A stretch of DNA of 64,000 nt. It comes from Candidatus Gastranaerophilales bacterium (lineage in GTDB: Bacteria > Cyanobacteriota > Vampirovibrionia > Gastranaerophilales > Gastranaerophilaceae). Below, in pieces: positions 22,714-31,576 of the stretch (within the stretch, counting starts at the first letter, position 1; each line of letters starts with the position of its first letter). The translations under genes and the position numbers were made by a program. Where the stretch lies: contig CAJUJH010000001.1 of assembly GCA_910586855.1 (NCBI GenBank), positions 248,001-312,000 of the forward strand. The letters run 5' to 3'. The notes below the pieces were generated by a model, which saw only the letters and a list, made by a program, of their open reading frames with translations, did no database searches and was not told the DNA's origin.

Positions 22714-25136
22714 TTTATATCAACTATCGAAATGCCGTCTCCGCCTTCATTTTGCTCTCCTGCTCTGTATTTTGCGACATATGGCGAGTCTCCTAAATAT
22801 GCTCGCACGGCAGATTTTAGCGCCCCTGTACCGTGCCCGTGGATTACGGTTATTTCTCTTATATTTTTAAGTGATGCCATATCAAGCCTTTTTTCAAGTA
22901 CATCAAGGGCTTCATCCACGCGCATGCCCCTTAAATCTACTCTGGGGCTGAAATTGGCCGAACTATGAAAATCATCAAAACTTACTTCAAGCTTTTTGAG
23001 GGCTTTATTTGGCTTTTTATCGGTGGCTGCAAGCTTTTCAGCTTTTATCTTGGTTTTTATAAGCCCCATCTGCACTTCGGCAAAACCCTTACTATCAGGC
23101 AGTTTAGTGAGGCTTACAACCTGATTTATATCCTTAATAAGCACGCTTTGCCCTGTTTTTATATTATTCCAGTCAATTGGCGGATATTTTTCCGAAATTT
23201 CATCTTCATCAGTGGAAAAATCAGCTCTTACCTGCTGTTCCAGCTTTGCAAGCCTTGAATAGGCGCGCCGTGCAATCTTTTCAGATTTTTCCTGCCTTAA
23301 TTCTTCAAGCACAGCCTTGATTTCAGCCCTTGCAGCTTCAAGCTGCCCCTGATGTTTTTTCTTAAAATTATCAATAGTTTTCTTTTTTGTATCTTTTATC
23401 TCTTTTAATTTTTCACCGAGGCTTTCTTCGGTTTCTTTGGCTGAAAGCCTTGATAGTTCAGCTTCTTTAGCTTTTTCTACCATCTCCTGATGGGTTTTGT
23501 GGATTTCATTAAAAATTTTTGTTGCGGGGTTTTGATTTTTTGATAAAATTTCCTTCGCATTTTCCACAATTTCTGATGGCATATCAAGGTTTTTTGAGAT
23601 TGAGAGCGCATTTGAGACGCCTGCAACCCCTAAAAGCAGCTTATATGTTGGTTTTAGGGTATTTGTATCAAACTCAACACTCGCGTTTTTAAAGCTTGGA
23701 TTTTGATATTGCAGGATTTTTAATTCCCCAAGATGAGTCGTAGTAATGGTTAGCACTTGTTTGGAAGCCAGAAATTCAAGTATGGCGCGAGCTAAAGCTG
23801 CTCCTTCTTCGGGGTCTGTGCCTGCACCGAGTTCATCAAAGAGCACTAAATCCTTATCTGTAGCGTGATTCAAGATATTGACCACGTTCTTAATATGAGC
23901 AGAGAAGGTTGAGAGCGATTGTGCTATGCTCTGTTCCTCTGAAATATCGGCATACACACGTCTAAACGGAAAAATCCGTCCAAAAAGGACAGGAATGTGC
24001 ATTCCTGAAAATGTCATTAGGGCTAAAAGCCCCACGGTCTTTAGGGTTACAGTTTTTCCTCCTGTATTAGAGCCCGTTATTATTAAAGAATTGACATTTT
24101 CATTTAGGTAAAAGTCGTTCTCCACAATGTTTTCGCACGTTTCAATAAGCAGAGGATGGCGCATAGCCTGCAATTCAACCTGTTTTGTGTCACAAATTTC
24201 TGCAGGATTGCTGTGCGTGTGGATTGAATATTTTGCACGTGCGTTAACGCAGTCTAATGCAGCTAAAACCTCGGCTGCAAGCAGGATTTCAGCCTTTATA
24301 GCGTGAAATTTCTGACTTAGAGCAAATAAAATTCTTTCAATCTCTGCTTTTATTTCGCTTTCAATCTGCCTAATCCTGTTATGGAGCGGGATTAAGACCT
24401 CCGGCTCTATAAAATACGTCTGATTTGTGGCTGAAACGTCATGAACTATGCCTGAAACCTTGTTTTTATCGGAAGCTTTTACCTGAAATACAGTCCTGTC
24501 GCCTCTTTTAGTGTATAAAGTATCTTGCAGATGGGAAACAAAATCCGAATTAGCTAAGAGCCCTGATATTACTGTTTTTAGGTTATCATTAGTGTCATTT
24601 AGTGCGTTTTTAAGCCTTTTTAGCTCCGCGCTTGCCGTATCTTTAATTGTTAAATCCGAGTTTAAAATCTCTAAAACCTCGTCCTCAAGCGCTTTTTCAG
24701 AGATTAATTTTTCCATAAATTCTGCTTTTAAAAGCGGTGTTATTTCAGATTTTTGTAAAAAAGTTTTTGTAATTCGTGAAGTTTGTAAAGTTTTTGTAAG
24801 TTCCCAAATGTCTTGTGCTCCAAGCCTTTGCACCCTAAAAATGCTTTTGGCGTCACATATAAAATCAACAGGTATACCTCCTCCTGAAATTCCTGAAGAT
24901 GAGTCCCCTGAGCCGTTTTCATCGTATATTCGCCTGCTTTCTGAAACAAAATTTAATTCTTTTTCAATTGTATCTTTATTTGTAAAAGGTCTGAGCGCAA
25001 GGCATTTTTCCGCTCCGGGTGCGGTATTTGCGTATTTTGAGACAATTTCAAGAATCTTGTCAAATTCAAGGGAATGCAGATATTTTTCATTCGGGGTCTC
25101 TTCTTGAAACCCTTGCTGTAATTGGTTTTGAGGCAT
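22710..25136 (-). CDS. mutS2: Endonuclease MutS2
   Basis: An 808-residue MutS2, normal length. It has the helical lever part, the ATPase domain with Walker A ITGSNTGGKTVTLKTVGL, Walker B LVLFDELGAGTDPEEG, THLGELK, a long charged coiled coil, and the C-terminal Smr nuclease domain (VDLRGMRVDEALDVLEKRL ... VIHGHGTGALKSAVRAYL). MutS2 lacks mismatch-binding domains and acts on branched DNA and collided ribosomes. The gene starts 15 bases behind the helicase gene on the same strand, so the two are likely cotranscribed. Confidence 0.95.
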   Translation of the reverse strand: MPQNQLQQGFQEETPNEKYLHSLEFDKILEIVSKYANTAPGAEKCLALRPFTNKDTIEKELNFVSESRRIYDENGSGDSSSGISGGGIPVDFICDAKSIFRVQRLGAQDIWELTKTLQTSRITKTFLQKSEITPLLKAEFMEKLISEKALEDEVLEILNSDLTIKDTASAELKRLKNALNDTNDNLKTVISGLLANSDFVSHLQDTLYTKRGDRTVFQVKASDKNKVSGIVHDVSATNQTYFIEPEVLIPLHNRIRQIESEIKAEIERILFALSQKFHAIKAEILLAAEVLAALDCVNARAKYSIHTHSNPAEICDTKQVELQAMRHPLLIETCENIVENDFYLNENVNSLIITGSNTGGKTVTLKTVGLLALMTFSGMHIPVLFGRIFPFRRVYADISEEQSIAQSLSTFSAHIKNVVNILNHATDKDLVLFDELGAGTDPEEGAALARAILEFLASKQVLTITTTHLGELKILQYQNPSFKNASVEFDTNTLKPTYKLLLGVAGVSNALSISKNLDMPSEIVENAKEILSKNQNPATKIFNEIHKTHQEMVEKAKEAELSRLSAKETEESLGEKLKEIKDTKKKTIDNFKKKHQGQLEAARAEIKAVLEELRQEKSEKIARRAYSRLAKLEQQVRADFSTDEDEISEKYPPIDWNNIKTGQSVLIKDINQVVSLTKLPDSKGFAEVQMGLIKTKIKAEKLAATDKKPNKALKKLEVSFDDFHSSANFSPRVDLRGMRVDEALDVLEKRLDMASLKNIREITVIHGHGTGALKSAVRAYLGDSPYVAKYRAGEQNEGGDGISIVDIN

Positions 25137-25151
25137 AACTTTCTTTCAAAT

Positions 25152-28100
25152 CTAACGGGTAATTTTTGAATATTCACCCATTATTCTATCAAGACAAGCA
25201 TTTTTACTCAAGTCCCATTCGCGCTTTGTGAGTCTGATTACCTTAAAACCGCACCGCTCTAAGATTGCCTGCTTTTTCATGTTGCTAACTCTTGATTTCA
25301 CGGTATCTTCCACTCCATCGCACTCAACAACCAGCGTGCCTAATAGTAAATCAATATTTACGCCGCCGCACTCAATACCCGCTCTAACAGAGGGTTCCAG
25401 CTTTCTTAATTCTAAAAATACGTCTTCCTCAAATTCATTTTTAAAATTATTTTGATTGCGCATTTCAAATGTTTTATTTGAGTATAAAATATATTCAAAA
25501 TAATTCCTCAAAATGCCTTCAGAGAGAGTATTTGGGTCTTTTGAAATGAAATTTATCATCCTTTTTCTGGCACGGGTTATTGCAACATTAAAAAGGTTTG
25601 GTTTTTGAAGGAATGTAAGGCTTTGGGCATGCGCATTCTCTGCAATTGCCCATGACATAAGGATTATATCCCTTTCATCTCCCTGGAATGTATGTGCAGT
25701 GCCTACTTCAATTTGGTGTTTTTGAATTAATTCACCCGGGAAACTTTTCAAAATATCTTTTTTGATAAGTTCCACCTGTCCTCTAAATGGGCTTATAACC
25801 CCTATAGATACAGGGTTTCCGCCTTCTTTTGAATCTTCGTGAATTATATCCTGAATTTTCTGGATTATAGCCTCAGATTCTGCCATATTCCTTGTAATTT
25901 CAGCATCCACTGCCCCGTCTTTGACGTAAACAAGCTCCACTGGGCATTTTTTGTCAAAATATGGCTTCATAATTTTTATTCTGCCGCCATAAAATTCATT
26001 GCTCGAAAACTCAATAATGGGGCGGCTTGAACGGAAATGCTCATCCAATAAAACAGGGCTTGCAGAATAATAATTTGCAAGGTCAAACATTGAATTTGTC
26101 CTAAAACGCCACATCAGCTGGTATTTATCGTCAATTCCGTATTGATTTAAGAAAGATTGTTCTTTTGCCTTCTCTAAGAAGCTTAAATGAGCTAATTGCT
26201 TGTCATCGCCCACTATTACCGCCTTTTTAGCCCTGTAAAGTACGGGAAAACAGCTTGCAATATCGCATTGGCTTGCTTCATCAATAATAACTACATCAAA
26301 CATCCCGGGTTTTAGGGGTAAACTGTTTGAAATAGCATATGTTGTAGTACACCAGCAGGGAAAAGCAGCCAAAAGCGGCTTAAAATCTTCTTTTTCAAGA
26401 ACTCTGTCTTGAATTACGCGTTTTCTTGAAACCAGTGATTTTGAGTGTACAATAAGTCTTTGACGCTTTTTTTGGTCACATAACAGCTCTTTTAAAGCAT
26501 TTCGTCTTCTGTTCCTTAAAATGTCCACTGCAAGGCGTTTTTGCTTACCTTTTAGCGCCCCTATTTTCTTTAAAATCTGATGAAGATTTCCTATATTCAT
26601 TATCTCATCTTCAATTGCAAGTAATTCGGCTGAAAGCCCCTCTGCATCAAGTTCATAAGATAATCTTCCAAGTAAATCGTTCAATTTTAAAGGTTTATTA
26701 TAATTTAAAATTTTCTTAATTTTATTAATTTTTCCATTGCAGGAAATATTGAACAATAAACCTTTTTTGCCTGATTCTACTTCATTTTTAAGTTTTGTTA
26801 AAGTTTCTTTAAGTATTTTAACATCATCAAGTGTTAGAGAATCTGTTATATAGCGCATTTTACCTATGGCATCAAGTGATTCTTTAACCTCTGCCTGTGT
26901 TTCAGTATATTTTGTCTCCAGTTTTATTATTTTTTCAACAGCATTCTCAAGCCTTTTAATTTCATCCAAAAGGGTCTTCATATCAGGTACATCGGCTAAA
27001 ACGGCATCTGCGTAATCAGAATCCAAATCAACCTTATTTGAAAGCAAATCTTCAAGTTTGAAAGTCAGTTGTTTTTGATAATTTGCTCTGCCGGAGCGAA
27101 GCGCTAAGTAAGGTGCACCAAGGTCATTCAGCCTTTCTGCCACAACATCTACCGCCTTATCCATTCTGGATGCCACAAGCACGGTTTTGCCGTTTGCAAT
27201 AAGGTGAGATACAAGGTTCACAATGGTTTGAGACTTACCTGTTCCGGGAGGTCCGTATACCGCAAGGAAATCATTCTCTTCAATCTTTCTTACAACATCT
27301 TCCTGGCTGTCGCTCAAAGAAAGCGGTGTAACGGGGAAAAAGTCCTTAATTTCAGGCTCTTTTATTGGTACTTGCTTCCCGTTTGAAGTTAAATATTCTT
27401 CCTGAATGATATTTAATGCAGTCTCTTTTATTGTGCCAAAAGGTTTTTCGCCTATCTGTAAAAGCTCATGAAGCACTCCTGCAGTAACGGTTGGTCTTTT
27501 GGTTAAAATTACTGCTTGTTTATGAGTTAAAATAAGCTTTTCAAGCTTAACTTTAGGTTTTTGTTTAATTGTTTCAATAGCATCATAATCTGTTTCAAAT
27601 GACTCCTCAAGGGAATCAAGCGAATCATGGGAATAAAATTCATCAAGCTCCTGTTGAAAGTTTTTTGAATTATCCTCTAAAACTGCCGGTGCAAGGGAAA
27701 TTTCCACATCGGGCACCACGGATTTTAATGTTGTTAAAAATATTTCCAAAGATTCTTCCGTTAAAGGAAGTTCGGGCACAGTCTCCAAAAGCCCTGATAA
27801 AAGCGCATCTACTTCATCTTCCTCATCTTTTTTGATTAATTGGGCTAAAGCCCCTGTATTTAAGGATAAAATATCATCTTCCGCGGTGAGTTTTATATTT
27901 TTTCCTGTGCGCTCAAGCTTACATGGTACATATAAAATAGGGGTTAAAAATTCATTGTTTTTGCGGCTTTTGCCGTTTTTTCCCTCTAAAAATAAAAACC
28001 CGTATATTAAATATTTTTCTTTCTGGCTCATATCAGACTGCACCATAAGTTCAGTCAGGAAACTGTCTGCCCCATCAAGCATTTGCGGTTTATCAAATTC

Positions 28101-28280
28101 TGTGAAAAGTTTTTCAGCCCCATCTAAAAATACCCATTTGTTATCCTTATCTCCTTTCAAATTGCGGAATGTGGAGGATTTAACCTCTTCTCTTATGCAA
28201 TCGTGAAGATATTGGGAGATTTTTTTTATAAAACTTCCCGTAAATGCCTGAGTTATAACTTTTGGTACAGCTTGAAGCAT
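25152..28280 (-). CDS. Superfamily 1 UPF1-like helicase with C-terminal PD-(D/E)XK-like domain
   Basis: A 1,042-residue AAA_11/AAA_12 helicase. Walker A is in AVYGPPGTGKSQTIVNLV, then TVLVASRMDKAVDVVAERL, motif II VVIIDEASQCDIASCFPV, motif III AVIVGDDKQLAHL, motif V GTAHTFQGDERDIILMSW and motif VI NVAITRARKRM. A long insertion (~430-600) is helical. The last ~100 residues read IDLLLGTLVVECDGVED... and ILERCGFKVIRLTKREW, the Vsr-like DUF559/MTES_1575 nuclease-like fold with Asp and Glu in place. Such proteins occur in repair and phage defence settings. It lies just upstream of mutS2. AAAGGAAA precedes the ATG. Confidence 0.88.
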   Translation of the reverse strand: MLQAVPKVITQAFTGSFIKKISQYLHDCIREEVKSSTFRNLKGDKDNKWVFLDGAEKLFTEFDKPQMLDGADSFLTELMVQSDMSQKEKYLIYGFLFLEGKNGKSRKNNEFLTPILYVPCKLERTGKNIKLTAEDDILSLNTGALAQLIKKDEEDEVDALLSGLLETVPELPLTEESLEIFLTTLKSVVPDVEISLAPAVLEDNSKNFQQELDEFYSHDSLDSLEESFETDYDAIETIKQKPKVKLEKLILTHKQAVILTKRPTVTAGVLHELLQIGEKPFGTIKETALNIIQEEYLTSNGKQVPIKEPEIKDFFPVTPLSLSDSQEDVVRKIEENDFLAVYGPPGTGKSQTIVNLVSHLIANGKTVLVASRMDKAVDVVAERLNDLGAPYLALRSGRANYQKQLTFKLEDLLSNKVDLDSDYADAVLADVPDMKTLLDEIKRLENAVEKIIKLETKYTETQAEVKESLDAIGKMRYITDSLTLDDVKILKETLTKLKNEVESGKKGLLFNISCNGKINKIKKILNYNKPLKLNDLLGRLSYELDAEGLSAELLAIEDEIMNIGNLHQILKKIGALKGKQKRLAVDILRNRRRNALKELLCDQKKRQRLIVHSKSLVSRKRVIQDRVLEKEDFKPLLAAFPCWCTTTYAISNSLPLKPGMFDVVIIDEASQCDIASCFPVLYRAKKAVIVGDDKQLAHLSFLEKAKEQSFLNQYGIDDKYQLMWRFRTNSMFDLANYYSASPVLLDEHFRSSRPIIEFSSNEFYGGRIKIMKPYFDKKCPVELVYVKDGAVDAEITRNMAESEAIIQKIQDIIHEDSKEGGNPVSIGVISPFRGQVELIKKDILKSFPGELIQKHQIEVGTAHTFQGDERDIILMSWAIAENAHAQSLTFLQKPNLFNVAITRARKRMINFISKDPNTLSEGILRNYFEYILYSNKTFEMRNQNNFKNEFEEDVFLELRKLEPSVRAGIECGGVNIDLLLGTLVVECDGVEDTVKSRVSNMKKQAILERCGFKVIRLTKREWDLSKNACLDRIMGEYSKITR

Positions 28281-28387
28281 GGATAATTTCCTTTATTTTG
28301 AAGGGTTTTAACCGGACTTTTACCACAATATTAGCCCTGTCTGATAATTATATCATTTTTATTTGAAATTACTGTCATTTAAAAGAG

Positions 28388-28395
28388 GTAAAAAT
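28388..28395. repeat. Target-site duplication, left copy (GTAAAAAT)
   Basis: The 8 bases next to the left inverted repeat are identical and in direct orientation to 35678-35685 next to the right one. Eight bases is the usual duplication of the IS1595 family. Confidence 0.92.
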
Positions 28396-28438
28396 GGGAC
28401 TTATATAGCAAATTCCACTAAACAGGTTAAAAGGGTTA
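28396..28438 (+). repeat. Left terminal inverted repeat of the transposon
   Basis: Begins GGGACTTATATAGCAAATTC and matches the inverted right end at 41 of the first 43 bases (the first 27 are identical). Confidence 0.95.
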
Positions 28439-28445
28439 ACAATGC

Positions 28446-28931
28446 TTAACAATCAGTATTTTCATCCTTTGAATAATAAATCTTTTTAATTGTTTTGGCA
28501 AAATCTGACAAGGAGTCATCTCTATTTTCCGAAATCTCTTTGCTAAAATCTTTTACTTCTTCGTTAAAATTTTCAGCATATTTTTTCTTGAAATCTTCAC
28601 TGGAGTCACTTGTGCTACGTATAGCAAAATAAGTATCAACAGCTTGTTCTAAGGGCTTAGTAATTGCCTTTGTAGTGTATTCATACTTACCTTCATTTAA
28701 TAATAAATACTCTTCAGGTAATCTATCCAAAATAAAATATTTTGTAACTGCTGCAACAAAAACTCTCTTTTGAATTAGAGTTTCAGTATTATAAATTAAT
28801 CCATAAACAACAAATAAATCTTTAAAAAACGCTTCACACTTTTCTAAATCAGCTATTGCGTTCACCAACTTGCGACCGCAAACTTTATGCAGCCCTCGTT
28901 TGATTTCGATTATATTGTCTATATTTTCCAC
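28446..28931 (-). CDS. Hypothetical protein overlapping the transposase 3' end
   Basis: A protein of about 161 residues read in another frame than the transposase, whose last ~46 bases it overlaps. I prefer GTG 28931 because GGAAAG lies nine bases upstream; an earlier GTG at 28997 is in frame. The sequence is helical and charged (KRGLHKVCGRKLVNAIADLEKCEAFFKDLFVVYGLIYN..., ending KTIKKIYYSKDENTDC) with no known family. Being last in the transposase transcript, it should share the riboswitch control. It may help transposition or be passenger cargo. Confidence 0.55.
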   Translation of the reverse strand: MENIDNIIEIKRGLHKVCGRKLVNAIADLEKCEAFFKDLFVVYGLIYNTETLIQKRVFVAAVTKYFILDRLPEEYLLLNEGKYEYTTKAITKPLEQAVDTYFAIRSTSDSSEDFKKKYAENFNEEVKDFSKEISENRDDSLSDFAKTIKKIYYSKDENTDC

Positions 28932-30024
28932 TTTTAATATCTTTCCAGGTATGGTGAGTATCTTGTATGTTTTGCAATAGCCAAATACATGCCTCACTAG
29001 ATTTCATCTTTCTTGTATTATACCTGAAAACTGCTTCATTTGCATAATTTTGTAAATGCTTTTGAGAAACTTGAATATGTGTTTGTTTAGTTCTTTCAAA
29101 TACCGCCCAAAGACTTTCTACTGTATTTGTATAAATATCTTTGTTCTCTTTGCTTACATAATTTCCTTTGGTATGGACTACGTTTGCTTGATTATAAAAA
29201 GGTGGTAATTTTTGATAGCTTGGATTGTCGTCACTGTATAAAGTTGAACTATGTTTAACATATTTAAGTACACCAGCAGTTAAAGTCCCATCTGTTTTGT
29301 CTGGGATTGGCTTAATAACCGCATTGCCATTTCGTTCAACAAGTCCGAGTAATAGTTTTTTACCACCATTAGGCTTTTCTCTAGCTTCTAATTTTTTGTT
29401 ATAGTGCATTTTTTTATGTGAACCACCTTCGTAATATTCATCTACTTCAACAGTACCTTTTAGCTCTTGATGGTTTTCTTTTCCCATGGCAGCTCTTATT
29501 TTTTGCAACATATACCAAGCTGCTCTTTGCGTAATACCATATTCTCTGGATACAGTTGTAGAAGCCAAACCTTGTCTATCCGAATTTTCACGGAAAATTA
29601 TTTCAAACCAAATTGTTAAATCTATTTTCGTCCCCTGAAAAAGTGTACCTGTAAGAATATTAAATTCTTTGCCAGTGTTTTTACACTTATACCAACCATC
29701 TTTGCATTTATATACTTTTGAAGTTTTATCATAAGGACTAACAGGCTCACCTTCCCAGATAAGTTCTTCCAAAAACTTTATGCAATCTTCATTTGTTCTA
29801 AAGATTGCTCTTAAATCCTTAAGGCTTTTAAAGTTTTTACATAAGATATTTTCTATATTCATAGCTATACTTATATAAAGTTCTTTAGGGGAGTAAAAAT
29901 TGCCTTTTTTGATAATTTCTTTGAAATTTTCCTTGATTGACTTGCTTGTGAGAGCTTTAGAACCGCTGCACAAATCAGCAACTTTGGCTTGATATTCAAT
30001 TTTTGTGCAACTGCTGTGTTTCAC
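28885..30024 (-). CDS. IS1595-family (ISXO2-like) transposase
   Basis: A 379-residue DDE/N transposase. The N-terminal part has a helix-turn-helix region (WFEIIFRENSDRQGLASTTVSREYGITQRAAWYMLQKIRAAM). The catalytic ISXO2-like domain shows GTVEVDEYYEGG (first Asp), LYSDDNPSYQKL (second Asp), and a late NTVESLWAVFERTKQTHIQVS (Asn/Glu region typical of the family). The start is GTG 30024 with AGAGG just upstream. The reading frame is intact, so the transposon may still move. Upstream, in the same direction, lies a SAM-I riboswitch with a terminator, so expression seems to depend on low S-adenosylmethionine. Confidence 0.93.
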   Translation of the reverse strand: MKHSSCTKIEYQAKVADLCSGSKALTSKSIKENFKEIIKKGNFYSPKELYISIAMNIENILCKNFKSLKDLRAIFRTNEDCIKFLEELIWEGEPVSPYDKTSKVYKCKDGWYKCKNTGKEFNILTGTLFQGTKIDLTIWFEIIFRENSDRQGLASTTVSREYGITQRAAWYMLQKIRAAMGKENHQELKGTVEVDEYYEGGSHKKMHYNKKLEAREKPNGGKKLLLGLVERNGNAVIKPIPDKTDGTLTAGVLKYVKHSSTLYSDDNPSYQKLPPFYNQANVVHTKGNYVSKENKDIYTNTVESLWAVFERTKQTHIQVSQKHLQNYANEAVFRYNTRKMKSSEACIWLLQNIQDTHHTWKDIKSGKYRQYNRNQTRAA

Positions 30025-30070
30025 TCTACCTCTTTTTGTTATTCTTTAAACCCACAAAAAGAAGCAATAG

Positions 30071-30097
30071 AAAAAACCCATCGCAACGATGGGTTTT
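30071..30097 (-). terminator. Riboswitch terminator before the transposase
   Basis: On the minus strand AAAACCCATCG-TTG-CGATGGGTTTT is followed by further T. Its 5' arm (AACCCATCGTT) can pair fully over 11 bases with the 3' side of the riboswitch P1 stem (AACGATGGGTT, 30125-30135), giving the alternative antiterminator. Confidence 0.88.
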
Positions 30098-30124
30098 AAT
30101 CAAAATTTTTAATTAAAATCAACT

Positions 30125-30222
30125 TAACCCATCGTTCAAGCTTTAGCACCTTGCATTTTACTGTAGGTTGCTGTGTGGTCATAGGGCTTGTCCCTCGCAC
30201 AACTCTTTATGAGCGTTTATTA
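30125..30222 (-). promoter_or_regulatory. SAM-I (S-box) riboswitch aptamer upstream of the transposase
   Basis: Read on the minus strand the S-box landmarks occur in order: P1 side CTCAT, AAAGAG, P2 UGUG with the GAGGGA kink-turn element, GCCCTATGA, closing CACA, then AGCAACC, the P3 loop, AAGGTGCTAA, a short P4, and TTGAACGATGGG closing P1. All strongly conserved S-box strings are present. The family binds S-adenosylmethionine and normally switches methionine and SAM genes off. Here the only genes downstream in this direction, within the transposon, are the transposase and the short ORF. No metabolic gene is nearby. Confidence 0.9.
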
Positions 30223-30238
30223 AATTTTTACGTCTTTT

Positions 30239-30267
30239 ATAATACCATGTTATTTTTGTTTTGTCAA
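30239..30267 (-). promoter_or_regulatory. Promoter of the riboswitch-transposase transcript
   Basis: On the minus strand TTGACA (30267-30262) and TATTAT (30244-30239) are exactly 17 bases apart, with TG before the -10 box. Transcription should start near 30232, about 15 bases before the riboswitch P1 stem. Confidence 0.8.
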
Positions 30268-30312
30268 CCAAAATGCCCTATTAGAGGCTGTTTGCAGCTT
30301 TGCGTTATCTTG

Positions 30313-30654
30313 TTATCGTCTGATTTTTAATATCAAACTTTCAATATAATCCAGAGTTTCCAAGTACATACTTGCGTCTTTTTCAGGAATGGCTAAAATT
30401 TTTTCCAATAATCGTTGTTTATCCTGATTAAGAGAGTGTGTCTTTTTTGTTTCAATACCGAAATCACTCAAAGAAAAAGACAAAACTTCTGCCATTTTAA
30501 GGAAAGCTTCAATATTTAGTCTACTTAACCCTCTTTCCACCTTACTTAGATAATTTGTTGAAATATCCATCTTTTCTGCAAGAGCTTCTTGGGTTAAGTT
30601 TTTATCAACTCTCAACTTCTTTATAATTTTTCCTATAGTCTCAGTATCAATCAT
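30313..30654 (-). CDS. XRE-type regulator of the transposon
   Basis: A 113-residue regulator: IGKIIKKLRVDKNLTQEALAEKMDISTNYLSKVERGLSRLN is a classic Cro/C1 helix-turn-helix, followed by a linker and a C-terminal helix (DASMYLETLDYIESLILKI) suited to dimerisation. It is divergent from the secreted-protein block and probably represses it and itself. Downstream of its stop, in the same direction, the riboswitch promoter begins after 46 bases. Confidence 0.85.
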   Translation of the reverse strand: MIDTETIGKIIKKLRVDKNLTQEALAEKMDISTNYLSKVERGLSRLNIEAFLKMAEVLSFSLSDFGIETKKTHSLNQDKQRLLEKILAIPEKDASMYLETLDYIESLILKIRR

Positions 30655-30804
30655 ATTTTACCTTTTTATTAAGCTTACATACTATATGATTGGTTTTTAA
30701 TCTCTAAAAGTTTAATTTTGTCAAAACTGATAATATTTGATTTGTTTGTGTTATCATTTAATCGAAGCAGGAATGTATCCTGCAAAAATAAGGAGGACCA
30801 ATTT

Positions 30805-31254
30805 ATGAAAAAGATGTTATCAAGTTTGTTGCTTGGTGGAGCTGTTTTTGGAGCTACGTTAACGCCAGCATTGGCAGAAAATTACAGGTATAAATTATAC
30901 GACCCTGCAACTAATAAATCGTACACAGTGCAAATGATAACTTATGGAGCTAGTGAACACACTTATTTTGTAGGTTTAGCCGATAATTCTCATGTTTGCG
31001 CAATTATAGGAGATACGAACACAAATGCTCAAGGTTTAGTAGGTGGGGCTTGTTATAACGAAGGACGTAAATACGGTTGGAGAGAATTACAACGAAATAC
31101 TTATAACTCAGAGGTAAGTTCAATTATCAGAGAAAGAAAATCTCAAGGGCAATACCTTGTTAATTCTGTTGAGGAAGCACAAGCCATAGAAACCAAATTA
31201 AGAAGAAATAATAACAGTGGTTTAAGAGACGCTTTATGGGAAGCAACTAACTAG
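30805..31254 (+). CDS. Secreted protein of unknown function (transposon cargo)
   Basis: A 149-residue protein with a clear signal peptide (MKKMLSSLLLGGAVFGATLTPALA, cut after ALA). The mature part has paired Cys (HVCAIIGD, GGACYN) and a basic C-terminus. ATG 30805 follows AGGAGG at eight bases; the longer frame from 30718 would hide the signal. No family is recognised. It heads a run of four export-directed genes on the transposon, the next starting eight bases behind. Confidence 0.75.
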   Translation: MKKMLSSLLLGGAVFGATLTPALAENYRYKLYDPATNKSYTVQMITYGASEHTYFVGLADNSHVCAIIGDTNTNAQGLVGGACYNEGRKYGWRELQRNTYNSEVSSIIRERKSQGQYLVNSVEEAQAIETKLRRNNNSGLRDALWEATN

Positions 31255-31262
31255 GAGGCAGT

Positions 31263-31565
31263 ATGAGAAAAAATATTATAACATTAACGGGACTCTTAAT
31301 TTGTTTATTATCTGTCAATTCTGCGTATTCTGCGACACAATATTTGCAACAGCAACATGAAAACGCAATAATTCAACAAGAAAGAGCTAGGATTGAAAGA
31401 ATAAAAAGGGAAGAAGAGCAAATCCGTCAAATTCGTGAGCAAAGAAGACAATGGGAACTTGAGCAAAATAGAAGAACCCCTTCTAATAGCAGGGTAATGA
31501 CCTTTGAGGGACCTTCTGAAGAAGAACTAGAAGAACTTCGTAGTATAAGATGGATGGGAAATTAG
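31263..31565 (+). CDS. Small exported coiled-coil protein (transposon cargo)
   Basis: A 100-residue protein with a signal peptide (MRKNIITLTGLLICLLSVNSAYSA). The mature part is almost all charged helix, rich in Glu, Arg and Gln (ERARIERIKREEEQIRQIREQRRQWE), which should form a coiled coil in the periplasm. AGGAGG lies before the ATG and its stop overlaps or abuts the start of the next gene, so it belongs to the same transcript. Function unknown. Confidence 0.65.
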   Translation: MRKNIITLTGLLICLLSVNSAYSATQYLQQQHENAIIQQERARIERIKREEEQIRQIREQRRQWELEQNRRTPSNSRVMTFEGPSEEELEELRSIRWMGN

Positions 31566-31576
31566 CGGGGCTGCTT

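Noticed and set aside
28885..28997. Programmed frameshift joining the transposase and the next ORF
   Set aside because: No slippery run is seen at the overlap and the transposase is already full length; separate initiation at a GTG is simpler.
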